Shown: positions 25,793 through 33,236 of the stretch, piece by piece | How the letters are laid out: each line of letters starts with the position of its first letter | How positions within the stretch are numbered: position 1 is the first letter of the stretch | From: Steroidobacteraceae bacterium | GTDB lineage: Bacteria; Pseudomonadota; Gammaproteobacteria; Steroidobacterales; Steroidobacteraceae | Direction of reading: 5' to 3' | DNA: 47,148 bases | NCBI GenBank assembly: GCA_019187185.1 | Contig: JABAQU010000005.1 | Span: 1-47,148, forward strand | The notes under the pieces: generated by a model | What the model was told of the DNA's origin: nothing | Seen by the model: only the letters and a program-made list of their open reading frames with translations | Databases searched by the model: none | Program-made: the position numbers and the translations under genes

Positions 25793-25834
25793 ATTGTCGG
25801 ACGACCGCCCTCCGGCATCATTGATCCAGGTCAA
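25793..25834 (-). promoter_or_regulatory. Fnr/Anr-dependent promoter of fnr (autoregulation)
   Basis: On the minus strand TTGAC-CTGG-ATCAA (25821-25834) is a full Fnr box lying in the last codons of copA. After exactly 22 nt comes GACAAT (25793-25798), a fair -10. This is class II geometry, with a predicted start near 25787 and a 27-nt leader carrying GAGG before the ATG at 25760. Confidence 0.7.
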
Positions 25835-28190
25835 GCGCACCGAGCCGCAGCGCGTTGCCGACGACCGAGACCGACGACAGGCTCATCGCGAGCGCCGCGA
25901 TCATCGGATTCAGGAGCAGGCCTGTAAGGGGATACAGTATGCCGGCCGCAATCGGCACGCCGAGCGCGTTGTAGAGGAACGCGAAGGCGAGGTTCTGCTG
26001 CATGTTCCTGACCGCGCCACGCGAGATCGCGCGGGCCCGCACGATGCCGCGCAGGTCGCCGCGCACGAGCGTCACCTGTGCACTCGACATCGCGACATCG
26101 GTGCCCGTACCCATCGCGATGCCGACGTCGGCGCCGGCGAGCGCCGGCGCGTCGTTGATGCCGTCGCCCGCCATCGCGACCCGGTGGCCCTCGGCGCGCA
26201 AGCGCTCGACGAGATCGATCTTGTCCTTGGGCCGCACTTCGCCGTGCACCTCGTCGATGCCGAGCCGGCGCGCGACGGCCTGCGCGGTTGCACGGCCGTC
26301 ACCGGTCGCCATCACGATCCGGAGGCCCGACTCGTGCAGCGCATCGATGGCAGCGGGCGTCGATGCCTTGATGGGGTCGGCGACGGCGAGGAGGCCTGCG
26401 AGCGCACCATCGACAGCGACATGCATGACGCTTGCGGCCTCGCGGCGCAGCGCCTCGGCGTCGGTGGCGAGCGCCCCCACGTCGATGCCGAGTTCCTGCA
26501 TCAACGCGGAATTGCCGATCGCGACCTTGCGACCCGCAACCCGGCCGCGCACGCCGATGCCCGTCGAGGCTTCAAAGTCCCGCGGCTCCTCGAGTCCGAG
26601 GTTGCGGCGCCGCGCTTCGGCGACGATGGCCTCGGCGAGCGGATGCTCGCTCACCTGGTCGAGGCTCGCCGCGAGGCGCAGCAGTTCATCTTCGCCGGTG
26701 CCCGGCGCCGGCAGCGCGGCGCGAAATGCCGGGCGCCCTTCGGTGAGCGTGCCGGTCTTGTCGACGATCAGCGTGTCGATGCGGCGCAGCCGCTCGATCG
26801 CCTCGGCGTCCCGGAACAGGACGCCGGCACTCGCGGCGCGTCCGGTGGCCACCATGATCGACATCGGCGTCGCGAGGCCGAGCGCGCAGGGACACGCGAT
26901 GATCAGCACCGAGACGGCGTTCACGACGGCATAGGTCCAGGACGGCTCGGGTCCCGCGAAGCCCCACACGAAGAACGTCGCGATCGCCACGGCAAACACC
27001 GCGAGCACGAACCAGAAGGCGACCTTGTCGGCGAGGCGCTGCATGGGTGCGCGGGAGCGCTGCGCCTGCGCGACGAGCTGCACGATCTGCGCGAGCATGG
27101 TCTCCGAGCCGACCTTCGTGGCGCGCATCACCAGGCTGCCGCTGCCGTTCTGCGTCGCGCCGATCACTGTGGCACCTCGCTCCTTGGCGACCGGAACGGG
27201 CTCGCCGGTCAGCATGGATTCGTCGACGTTCGAGCGGCCCTCGAGCACGACGCCATCGACCGGCACCTTCTCGCCGGGCCGCACGCGCAGCCGGTCGCCG
27301 ACATGCACGTGCGAGAGCTCGATGTCCTCCTCGGTGCCGTCGTCGCGCAAGCGGCGCGCGGTCTTCGGTGCGAGCCGCAGCAGCGCCTTGATCGCGGCGG
27401 AGGTTTTCGCGCGCGCGCGCAGCTCGAGCATCTGGCCGAGCAGCGTCAGCGTGACGATCACCGCGGCAGCCTCGAAGTACACGCCCACGCGCCCGTGTTC
27501 GTGGAACGAGGCCGGGAAGAGGCCGGGGGCGATCGTCGCGACCACGCTGTATCCCCACGCGGCGGCGACCCCGACGCCGATCAGGGTCCACATGTTCGGG
27601 CTGCGATTGGCGATCGATTGCACGCAGCGTTCGAAGAACGGCCACGCCGCCCACAGCACGACCGGTGTGCTGAGCGCGAGTTCGAGCCAGGTGCGCAGAC
27701 CTGCGGAGAGGCCGGGCAGGCGATGGCCGAACATCGCGAGCACGAACACGACGAGCGTGAGCGGCAGCGTGATGACGAAGCGGCGCGTGAAATCGCGCAG
27801 TTCCGGGTTGTCTTCCGCCTCGAGACTCGGCATCTCCGGCTCGAGCGCCATGCCGCAGATCGGGCAGGTTCCCGGCCCCTGCTGGCGGATCTCGGGGTGC
27901 ATCGGGCAGGTGTAGACCGTGCCGGGCGGCGCAGACGGCAGCGGGGATTCAGTGGCGTGGCCGGCGGCCGCCGCAGGCTTCGGTGCGAGGTACTTCGCAG
28001 GGTCGGCGATGAAGCGCTCGCGGCATCGGGCCGCGCAGAAGTAATACGTGGTGCCCTGATGATCCGCGCGGTGTGCGGTTTTCGCCGGATCGACTTTCAT
28101 GCCGCATACGGGGTCGGTGGCGGTCTTGCCGGGGGCGGCCGGCGCGGCTGCGTGCGCGCACGCGCACGCATGCTCATGCGTGTGGTTCAA
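25818..28190 (-). CDS. copA: Copper-type P1B ATPase with YHS and heavy-metal-binding N-terminal domains
   Basis: About 790 residues. The N-terminus is His/Cys-rich ([12 protein letters not shown]), followed by a YHS domain (about 25-70, [15 protein letters not shown]) and a short heavy-metal-binding domain (92-118, YTCPMHPEI and [10 protein letters not shown]). Then comes the ATPase core: CPC at 433-435, DKTGT with Asp477, the [11 protein letters not shown] motif and [10 protein letters not shown]. The last helices have YNALG and [15 protein letters not shown], the Cu(I) signature, so it should export Cu(I). The start is inferred as TTG at 28190, overlapping the regulator stop (TTGA), with GGAGAAGGA just upstream. 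No classical GMxCxxC domain is present. Confidence 0.9.
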   Translation of the reverse strand: MNHTHEHACACAHAAAPAAPGKTATDPVCGMKVDPAKTAHRADHQGTTYYFCAARCRERFIADPAKYLAPKPAAAAGHATESPLPSAPPGTVYTCPMHPEIRQQGPGTCPICGMALEPEMPSLEAEDNPELRDFTRRFVITLPLTLVVFVLAMFGHRLPGLSAGLRTWLELALSTPVVLWAAWPFFERCVQSIANRSPNMWTLIGVGVAAAWGYSVVATIAPGLFPASFHEHGRVGVYFEAAAVIVTLTLLGQMLELRARAKTSAAIKALLRLAPKTARRLRDDGTEEDIELSHVHVGDRLRVRPGEKVPVDGVVLEGRSNVDESMLTGEPVPVAKERGATVIGATQNGSGSLVMRATKVGSETMLAQIVQLVAQAQRSRAPMQRLADKVAFWFVLAVFAVAIATFFVWGFAGPEPSWTYAVVNAVSVLIIACPCALGLATPMSIMVATGRAASAGVLFRDAEAIERLRRIDTLIVDKTGTLTEGRPAFRAALPAPGTGEDELLRLAASLDQVSEHPLAEAIVAEARRRNLGLEEPRDFEASTGIGVRGRVAGRKVAIGNSALMQELGIDVGALATDAEALRREAASVMHVAVDGALAGLLAVADPIKASTPAAIDALHESGLRIVMATGDGRATAQAVARRLGIDEVHGEVRPKDKIDLVERLRAEGHRVAMAGDGINDAPALAGADVGIAMGTGTDVAMSSAQVTLVRGDLRGIVRARAISRGAVRNMQQNLAFAFLYNALGVPIAAGILYPLTGLLLNPMIAALAMSLSSVSVVGNALRLGALDLDQ

Positions 28191-28585
28191 GGTCCTTCTC
28201 CGGACAATGCGGCGAGGATCGGGCACTGCGAGAGATCGCCGTGGCCGGGGCAGGCGGCCACGAGCGTGCGCAGGCCGTCACGGATGCGCGAGAGCTCGTC
28301 GATCCTGTGCTCGACATCCGTGAGCTTCTGCGTCGCCGCGCGCTTCACGCCGGCCATGTTGCGGGTCCGCCGGCCGGTGAGCGCGAGCAGGTCCTGGATC
28401 TCCTCGAGCGTGAAGCCGAGCGCCTTGGCGCGCTTGACGAAGCGCAGCCGCGCGAGGTCGGCCGCGCCGTAGTTGCGATAGCCGGAGGGGCGCCGGCGCG
28501 GCGGCGGCAGCACGCCGCTGCGCTCGTAGTAGCGCACCGTGTCGATCGGCACGCCGGCCGATCTCGCGAGTTCACCGATCTGCAT
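28187..28585 (-). CDS. MerR-family metal-responsive regulator (CueR-like)
   Basis: A 132-residue regulator with an N-terminal winged helix ([26 protein letters not shown]), a dimerisation helix and a metal-binding end [13 protein letters not shown]. CueR proteins have two Cys separated by seven residues; here eight lie between, so the metal could be copper or another soft metal. It is the first gene of a two-gene unit with copA. The ATG at 28585 is preferred over a GTG at 28600, because the latter lies upstream of the predicted -10. MerR proteins bind such promoters in both states and activate by twisting the DNA. Confidence 0.85.
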   Translation of the reverse strand: MQIGELARSAGVPIDTVRYYERSGVLPPPRRRPSGYRNYGAADLARLRFVKRAKALGFTLEEIQDLLALTGRRTRNMAGVKRAATQKLTDVEHRIDELSRIRDGLRTLVAACPGHGDLSQCPILAALSGEGP

Positions 28586-28591
28586 GGCGCG

Positions 28592-28623
28592 AGTATGCAC
28601 CCTGGAGTCGGGTCCAGAGTCAA
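28592..28623 (-). promoter_or_regulatory. MerR-type promoter and operator of the regulator-copA unit
   Basis: On the minus strand TTGACT (28618-28623) and CATACT (28592-28597) are separated by 20 bp, longer than the optimum, as in MerR-controlled promoters. The spacer carries the dyad CTGGA-N6-TCCAG within CTCTGGACCCGACTCCAGGG. The predicted start lies one base before the ATG at 28585. Confidence 0.75.
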
Positions 28624-28672
28624 GTCATGGTGTCGGCTATACTCGGGCGGCGCGCCGTCTGCGAGGGTTACC

Positions 28673-28873
28673 ATGGTCGGCTTCCTGCTCTGGCTGCTGC
28701 TCTTCATCGTGTGCTGGCCGCTCGCGCTCGCCGCGCTTGTTCTCTATCCGCTCGTCTGGCTCGTGCTGCTGCCATTTCGCCTGCTGGGCATCGCGGTCAC
28801 TGGGGTCTTCGAATTGCTGAAGGCGATCATTTTCCTGCCCGCGCGGGTCCTGCGCGGCAGGCCGGTGGGGTAG
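28673..28873 (+). CDS. Small hydrophobic membrane protein, function unknown
   Basis: A 66-residue protein made almost entirely of hydrophobic residues with two likely helices (GFLLWLLLFIVCWPLALAALVL and LLPFRLLGIAVTGVFELL) and a basic C-terminus (RVLRGRPVG). GAGGG lies before the ATG. A TATACT at 28638-28643 could be its -10, overlapping the upstream side of the divergent MerR promoter. I do not recognise the family. The position opposite copA does not show a link to metals. Confidence 0.65.
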   Translation: MVGFLLWLLLFIVCWPLALAALVLYPLVWLVLLPFRLLGIAVTGVFELLKAIIFLPARVLRGRPVG

Positions 28874-28940
28874 CGCGGGAGCGCCCCGCTGGGCGAGCGC
28901 GGCTCTCGGCGCGTTCGTGGTCCACAGGTCGCAGTGCGGA

Positions 28941-29141
28941 TCACGGGCCCGAAGACTTCTTCCTGTCCTTCTCTTCCGGCGCGGGCGCAGTCTCGGGGGC
29001 GGGTGCCGGCGTGGCAGCCGGCGGCGGGCGCACGATGACGTTGCCCGAATCGGGCAGGTACAACGGTCCCTTCTGGCCGCAGGCGGCGAGCGCGACGCCT
29101 GCTGCGACGAGGGCGAGTAGCCGCGACGGGATCCGCGTCAT
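28941..29141 (-). CDS. lptM: LptM lipoprotein (YifL family), LPS transport
   Basis: A 66-residue lipoprotein. The signal MTRIPSRLLALVAAGVALAAC ends in a lipobox, and CGQKGPLYLPD directly after it is the LptM hallmark. The rest is a Pro/Ala-rich tail ending EEKDRKKSSGP. LptM mimics LPS contacts and helps the LptD-LptE translocon mature and form its native disulfides. The gene is often followed by lysA; here no lysA is adjacent. Its start overlaps the stop of the DUF4870 gene (ATGA), so the two are coupled. Confidence 0.88.
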   Translation of the reverse strand: MTRIPSRLLALVAAGVALAACGQKGPLYLPDSGNVIVRPPPAATPAPAPETAPAPEEKDRKKSSGP

Positions 29142-29554
29142 GTGTACATCGTGCGGCGGTCGCGCAGCGCGATCCAGCCGCGAGCGACGCGGTAGACGAT
29201 CCACACGGCGACGACGAGCGCGGCCAGGAAGAATGTCAGGATGCCGAGGCCGAGCAGGAGCACGAGCGGCGCCGAGACGATGCCTGCCACGACAATCCAC
29301 AGGAACGCGAACCAGAACGTGCGGATCTGCCAGCGGAAATGGGACTCGAGCCAGGTGCCGCGCGCTTCGGACTGGCGCGCGTAGTTCATGATCACCGCGA
29401 TGATCGACGGCAACCCGAACACGAAACTGCCGATCACCGTCGCGGGGCCCGTGACGCCGATCAGCACCGACAGCGCGTGCAGGCCGTAGATGATGTTCGT
29501 GTAGGTGACGAGGCCGGGATCGACGCCGGCGGCCGGTTGGGTGGTCTCGTTCAT
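29138..29554 (-). CDS. DUF4870-type small integral membrane protein
   Basis: A 138-residue protein with about four hydrophobic segments. The central stretch IAVIMNYARQSEARGTWLESHFRWQIRTF is split here by function: LESHFRWQIRTFW is the conserved signature of the DUF4870/Tic20-like family. The role of the family is unknown. A GAGGAG-like site (GCGAGGAGCGCC) precedes the ATG at 29554. A long inverted repeat lies 19 bp upstream, between this gene and the thioesterase gene. Confidence 0.75.
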   Translation of the reverse strand: MNETTQPAAGVDPGLVTYTNIIYGLHALSVLIGVTGPATVIGSFVFGLPSIIAVIMNYARQSEARGTWLESHFRWQIRTFWFAFLWIVVAGIVSAPLVLLLGLGILTFFLAALVVAVWIVYRVARGWIALRDRRTMYT

Positions 29555-29573
29555 GGGCGCTCCTCGCGAGCCT

Positions 29574-29649
29574 GGTGCCGGGTTTTCGGTTATTCGGTTA
29601 TTGGGGCGGAGAGTAACGCCAATAACCGAATAACCGAAAACCCGGCACC
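29574..29649. repeat. 76-bp inverted repeat with perfect 31-bp arms (REPIN/MITE-like)
   Basis: Arms at 29574-29604 and 29619-29649 are exact reverse complements, with a 14-nt loop. Each arm contains CGGTTATT in tandem. The AT-rich centre stands out from the GC-rich surroundings. It starts two bases after the thioesterase stop and ends before the DUF4870 ribosome site. It may be a mobile palindromic element, and as RNA it would form a very stable hairpin that could end or pause the arginine-operon transcript. Confidence 0.85.
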
Positions 29650-29651
29650 GA

Positions 29652-30092
29652 TCATACCCTGCGTTTGACCACCGCGAGGGTGATGCGCGATACGCAGGCG
29701 AGGCGCCCCTGGTCGTCGCGGATCTCGATCCCCCAGACCTGGCTTTGCGCCCCGATGTGGAACGGGCGCGCAGTGCCGGTCACGAGCCCATCCGACACCG
29801 GTCGGAGGTGGTTGGCGTTGATCTCTTGGCCGAAGCACTGGAAGCGTTCCTGGTCGATGCACGCCGCGGCACCGGTGCTCCCCATCGTTTCCGCGAGCAC
29901 GACCGAGGCGCCGCCGTGCAATACCCCGTAGGGCTGGCGCGTGCGCGCATCGACCGGCATCGTCGCACGCAGGAAATCGTCGCCGACCTCGATGAAGCGG
30001 ATGTCGACATGCCCGACGAGGGTCCGCGGGGCGTGGGCATTCAGCACCTCGACGCTCGGGTGCCGGCCGGCGAACCAGATGGCCATGGTCAT
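29652..30092 (-). CDS. Hot-dog acyl-CoA thioesterase (YdiI/MenI-like)
   Basis: A 146-residue single hot-dog domain. MPVDARTRQPYGVLHGGAS followed by VVLAETMGS carries the catalytic Glu region, and GQEINANHLRPV, HIGAQSQVWGIEIRDDQGR and LACVSRITLAVV follow E. coli YdiI (MenI) closely. Such enzymes hydrolyse DHNA-CoA and other aromatic or acyl-CoA esters. It is the last gene of the arginine operon and overlaps argH by four bases (ATGA), an unusual place for this family. Its substrate here cannot be told from the sequence. Confidence 0.85.
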   Translation of the reverse strand: MTMAIWFAGRHPSVEVLNAHAPRTLVGHVDIRFIEVGDDFLRATMPVDARTRQPYGVLHGGASVVLAETMGSTGAAACIDQERFQCFGQEINANHLRPVSDGLVTGTARPFHIGAQSQVWGIEIRDDQGRLACVSRITLAVVKRRV

Positions 30093-31276
30093 TCCTTTCG
30101 CAGGCGTGCGCCGACGCGGCGGTACGCTTCGCGAAACGGGATGCCCTCGGCGACGACGAGCGCGTTGGCTTCCTCCGCGGCATGTATCGCGGGATCGAGC
30201 GCGATGTTCCCGCGGCGAAAGCGTACGGCGCCGAGCGCGGCGGCGACGATGTCGAACGACTGCAGCGCGAGATCGATGCCGCGAAAGAGCGGAGCCTTCA
30301 GCAACTGCAGGTCGCGTTGATAGCCGGATGGCAGCTTCGCGAAGATGCCGAGCGCTTCGACGAGTGCCGCGTGCGCGGTAGCCGTGCGTCCGCGCACGAG
30401 TTCGAACACGTCGGGGTTGCGCTTCTGCGGCATGATCGACGAGCCGGTCGTGAACGCGTCGGGCAGTTCGACGAACGCGAACTCCTGCGTATAGAAAAGG
30501 AGCAGGTCGGCGGCGAGCCGCCCGAGATCCTGCATCGCGAGTGCCACCTCGAACAGCACCTGCGCCTCGGCCTTGCCGCGCGAGAGCTGCACCGCGGTGA
30601 CGGGTTCGTGGACCGCCGCAAAGCCGAGCGCGGCGCGCGTCGCCTCGCGATCGAGCGGCAGGCCCGGCGTGCCGTAGCCGGCCGCCGAACCGAGCGGGCA
30701 CTTCGCGGCGCGCCGGTGCGCGAGGCGCAGCCCCTCGGCATCGTCGCGCAACTCCGCGGCAAACCCGCCGGCCCACAGGGGCACCGAACTCGGCATTGCC
30801 TGCTGCATGTGGGTGTAGCCGGGAAGCACGGTGTCGCACTCGCGCGCCGCGAGCGCCTCGAGCGCGTCGGCCACGCTCGTCGCACCGGCGCGCAGCTGCT
30901 CGATCGCGTCGCGCAGGTACAGGCGCAGTGCCGTGAGCACCTGGTCGTTGCGCGAGCGGCCGAGATGCACGCGGCCGCCCGTCTCGCCGATGCGCTCGGT
31001 GAGGCGCCGCTCGAGCGCGGTCTGGCCGTCCTCGTCGGCGAGTTCGATGCGCCATTCGCCGCGCGCGTGCGCCGCACCGAGCGCCACGAGGCCGGATTCG
31101 ATCGCCGCGAAATCGGCGTCCGACAGCAGGCCCTGCGCACGCAGCATCGCCGCGTGCGCGATCGAGGCGGCGACGTCGTAGCGCACGAGCCGCTCGTCGA
31201 GCGCGTAGTCCTCGCCTGCGGTGTACGCGAGCACGCGCTCGTCGAGCGGCGCGCCCTTGTCCCACAGGCGTGTCAC
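30089..31276 (-). CDS. argH: Argininosuccinate lyase (short form)
   Basis: A 395-residue fumarase-superfamily enzyme, clearly shorter than the usual 455-470. The signature GSSIMPQKRNPD starts at 278, catalytic His156 lies in GYTHMQQAMP, and GRSRNDQV (106-113) is intact. It splits argininosuccinate into arginine and fumarate. Oddity: the block that is normally EDxHxxxE reads EDGQTALE (82-89), with Gln85 in place of His. The missing length is in the C-terminal part. The GTG start at 31276 overlaps argB (GTGA). Confidence 0.92.
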   Translation of the reverse strand: MTRLWDKGAPLDERVLAYTAGEDYALDERLVRYDVAASIAHAAMLRAQGLLSDADFAAIESGLVALGAAHARGEWRIELADEDGQTALERRLTERIGETGGRVHLGRSRNDQVLTALRLYLRDAIEQLRAGATSVADALEALAARECDTVLPGYTHMQQAMPSSVPLWAGGFAAELRDDAEGLRLAHRRAAKCPLGSAAGYGTPGLPLDREATRAALGFAAVHEPVTAVQLSRGKAEAQVLFEVALAMQDLGRLAADLLLFYTQEFAFVELPDAFTTGSSIMPQKRNPDVFELVRGRTATAHAALVEALGIFAKLPSGYQRDLQLLKAPLFRGIDLALQSFDIVAAALGAVRFRRGNIALDPAIHAAEEANALVVAEGIPFREAYRRVGARLRKE

Positions 31277-32208
31277 GCAGCCCCGCTCTGCTGTTCGGCG
31301 ACCGTGAGCGCATTCACGTCGGCCACGATCAGCGTGCCCGTGCCCTCGTTGGTGAAAACCTCGGCGAGGATGCTCTCGGGCGAGGTATAGGCGATCACGT
31401 GCACGCGGCGCACGCCGCCGCGGATCGCATCCTCGATCGCCTTCGCCTTCGGCAGCATGCCGTCGCGGATGGCGCCGCTGTCGCGCATCCGCTTGAGGCC
31501 CTGCAGGTCAGTGTACGACACGACCGACGAGGGATCCTCCACGCGTTCGAGAATGCCCGGCGCACCGGTGCACAGGATCAGCTTTTCGGCGCTGAGCGCC
31601 GCGCCGATCGCCGAGGCGACCGTGTCGGCATTGATGTTGAGCAGCGTGCCGTTCGCGTCGGCGGACAGCGGGCTCACGACAGGCATCAGCCCGTTGTCGA
31701 GGAGCTTGCGGATCACGTTGGTGTCGACCGCGTCGATGTCGCCGACGAAGCCGAAGTCGACCGTCTCGCCGTCGCTCATTCTCACGGCCGGGCGCTTGTG
31801 CGCGGTGATGAGGCTCGCGTCGACGCCGCTGACGCCGACCGCGTCGATGTTGAGTTCGCGGCAAATGCCGAGCACGCGCGTATTGATGAGGCCGTTCAGC
31901 ACCATCGCGGTCACGTCGATCGATTTCTGGTCGGTGACGCGTCGCCCCTGCACCATGCGCGTCGGTACTCCGAGCGCCTCGGTGAGTTCGGTGAGCTGTG
32001 GCCCGCCGCCGTGCACGAACACGACCCGCACGCCGAAGTAGTGCAGGATCGCGATCTGCTCGATCAGCGCGCGGGTGGCGTGCGTGTCGCCGAACACGGC
32101 GCCACCTGCCTTGATCACGAAGGTCTTGCCCTTGTACATGCGGATGTACGGCGCGGCGCTGCGCAGCGAGCGTACGGCGAGGGCCTGATCGGTGCGATGC
32201 TGGATCAT
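31273..32208 (-). CDS. argB: N-acylglutamate kinase (acetylglutamate kinase family)
   Basis: A 311-residue amino-acid kinase. The glycine-rich FVIKAGGAVFGD and VFVHGGGPQLTELTEALG bind nucleotide and acylglutamate; NINADTVASAIGAAL and GMLPKAKAIEDAI are the downstream signatures. It phosphorylates N-acylglutamate in the second step of arginine synthesis. The N-terminal extension before KTFVIKAGG could allow the hexameric, arginine-inhibited form. It lies 9 bp after argF'. If the pathway here uses succinylated intermediates, this enzyme would act on N-succinylglutamate. Confidence 0.93.
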   Translation of the reverse strand: MIQHRTDQALAVRSLRSAAPYIRMYKGKTFVIKAGGAVFGDTHATRALIEQIAILHYFGVRVVFVHGGGPQLTELTEALGVPTRMVQGRRVTDQKSIDVTAMVLNGLINTRVLGICRELNIDAVGVSGVDASLITAHKRPAVRMSDGETVDFGFVGDIDAVDTNVIRKLLDNGLMPVVSPLSADANGTLLNINADTVASAIGAALSAEKLILCTGAPGILERVEDPSSVVSYTDLQGLKRMRDSGAIRDGMLPKAKAIEDAIRGGVRRVHVIAYTSPESILAEVFTNEGTGTLIVADVNALTVAEQQSGAA

Positions 32209-32217
32209 TGCGGTCTG

Positions 32218-33222
32218 TCACTCCCCTCGGGAAAGCATGCGATGGAGGACCGCCATCTGCGCGGTCATGCGATTGTAGGCTTCGCGCTGCACGATGCTGC
32301 GCGCGCTGTCGAGCACCGCATCCGCCACCGCGACATTGCGCCGCACGGGCAGGCAGTGCATGAACTTGCAGTCGGGTGCGGCAGCGGCGAACCACTCAGG
32401 CGTCACGCACCAGTCGGCGAGGCGGGCGCGGAGAGTCGCGTCACCCTCGACGTCGCCGTAATGCGCCGTCGATCCCCATTCCTTGGCGTACAGCACGTGC
32501 GCGCCCGCGAGGGCCTCGTCGCGCTGCGCCGTCTCGCGCAGCGAGCCGCCCGCCGCGGCCGCCGCCGCGCGCGCCTTGTCCATGATTTCTGGCGGCAGTG
32601 CGTAACCCTCGGGCCGCAGCACGACGACGTCCATGCCGCGCTGTGCGGCCATGTGCACGGTCGCCGCGGGCACCGCGAGCGGCAGCGCGCGCGGATGCTG
32701 CACCCACGACAGCACGAACTTTCCGCGTCGCGGCACCCCGAGTTCGTCCATCGTCTTCCAGTCGGCGAGCGCCTGGCACGGGTGGTTCATCGCCGACTCG
32801 AGATTGATGAGCGGCTTGTCCACGACCTCGGCCATCGTGTGAAACGCCGTTTCCGCGAGGTCGCGCGCGAGATCCTTGCCCTCGGCGAACGCGCGGATGC
32901 CGAGCGCATCGCAGTAGGAGGCGAGCACCGGCAGGCCCTCGCGCACGTGCTCGGCGGCGCCGCCGTTCATCACGGTGCCGAGGCACGTTTCGAGCTGCCA
33001 CGTGCCCTGACCCGGCGTAATCACGAACGAGGTGCCGCCGAGGCGCGCCATGCCCGCCTGGAAGGACGCGAGCGTGCGCAGCGACGGGTTGAAGAACACG
33101 AGGCCGAGGATGCGCCCGGCGAGCACGCGCGGCTCGGGGTGCTGCTCGAGGCGGCGCGCGAGATCGATCAGCTCGACGATCTCTTCGCGGCTGAAGTCGG
33201 CGAGGTCGAGGAAGCGTTGCAT
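32218..33222 (-). CDS. argF': N-acylornithine carbamoyltransferase (ArgF'), succinyl-type predicted
   Basis: A 334-residue carbamoyltransferase of the acylornithine branch, not ordinary OTCase. FFNPSLRT (43-50) binds carbamoyl phosphate, and the HPRALPLAVPAA and FMHCLPVRRN blocks are those of the AOTCase/SOTCase group. The residue that decides the acyl group is Glu92 in Xanthomonas AOTCase and Pro90 in Bacteroides SOTCase. Here it is Ala90 (MNGGAAEH), which favours N-succinylornithine. The start at 33222 (MQRFLDL) fits the family; an ATG at 33237 overlapping argD is the alternative. Confidence 0.9.
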   Translation of the reverse strand: MQRFLDLADFSREEIVELIDLARRLEQHPEPRVLAGRILGLVFFNPSLRTLASFQAGMARLGGTSFVITPGQGTWQLETCLGTVMNGGAAEHVREGLPVLASYCDALGIRAFAEGKDLARDLAETAFHTMAEVVDKPLINLESAMNHPCQALADWKTMDELGVPRRGKFVLSWVQHPRALPLAVPAATVHMAAQRGMDVVVLRPEGYALPPEIMDKARAAAAAAGGSLRETAQRDEALAGAHVLYAKEWGSTAHYGDVEGDATLRARLADWCVTPEWFAAAAPDCKFMHCLPVRRNVAVADAVLDSARSIVQREAYNRMTAQMAVLHRMLSRGE

Positions 33223-33236
33223 GGTCCGCCCGCGCA

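Noticed and set aside
28874-28940. Terminator hairpin between the small membrane gene and lptM
   Set aside because: Short GC stems such as CGCCC/GGGCG are expected by chance here and no T-run follows.
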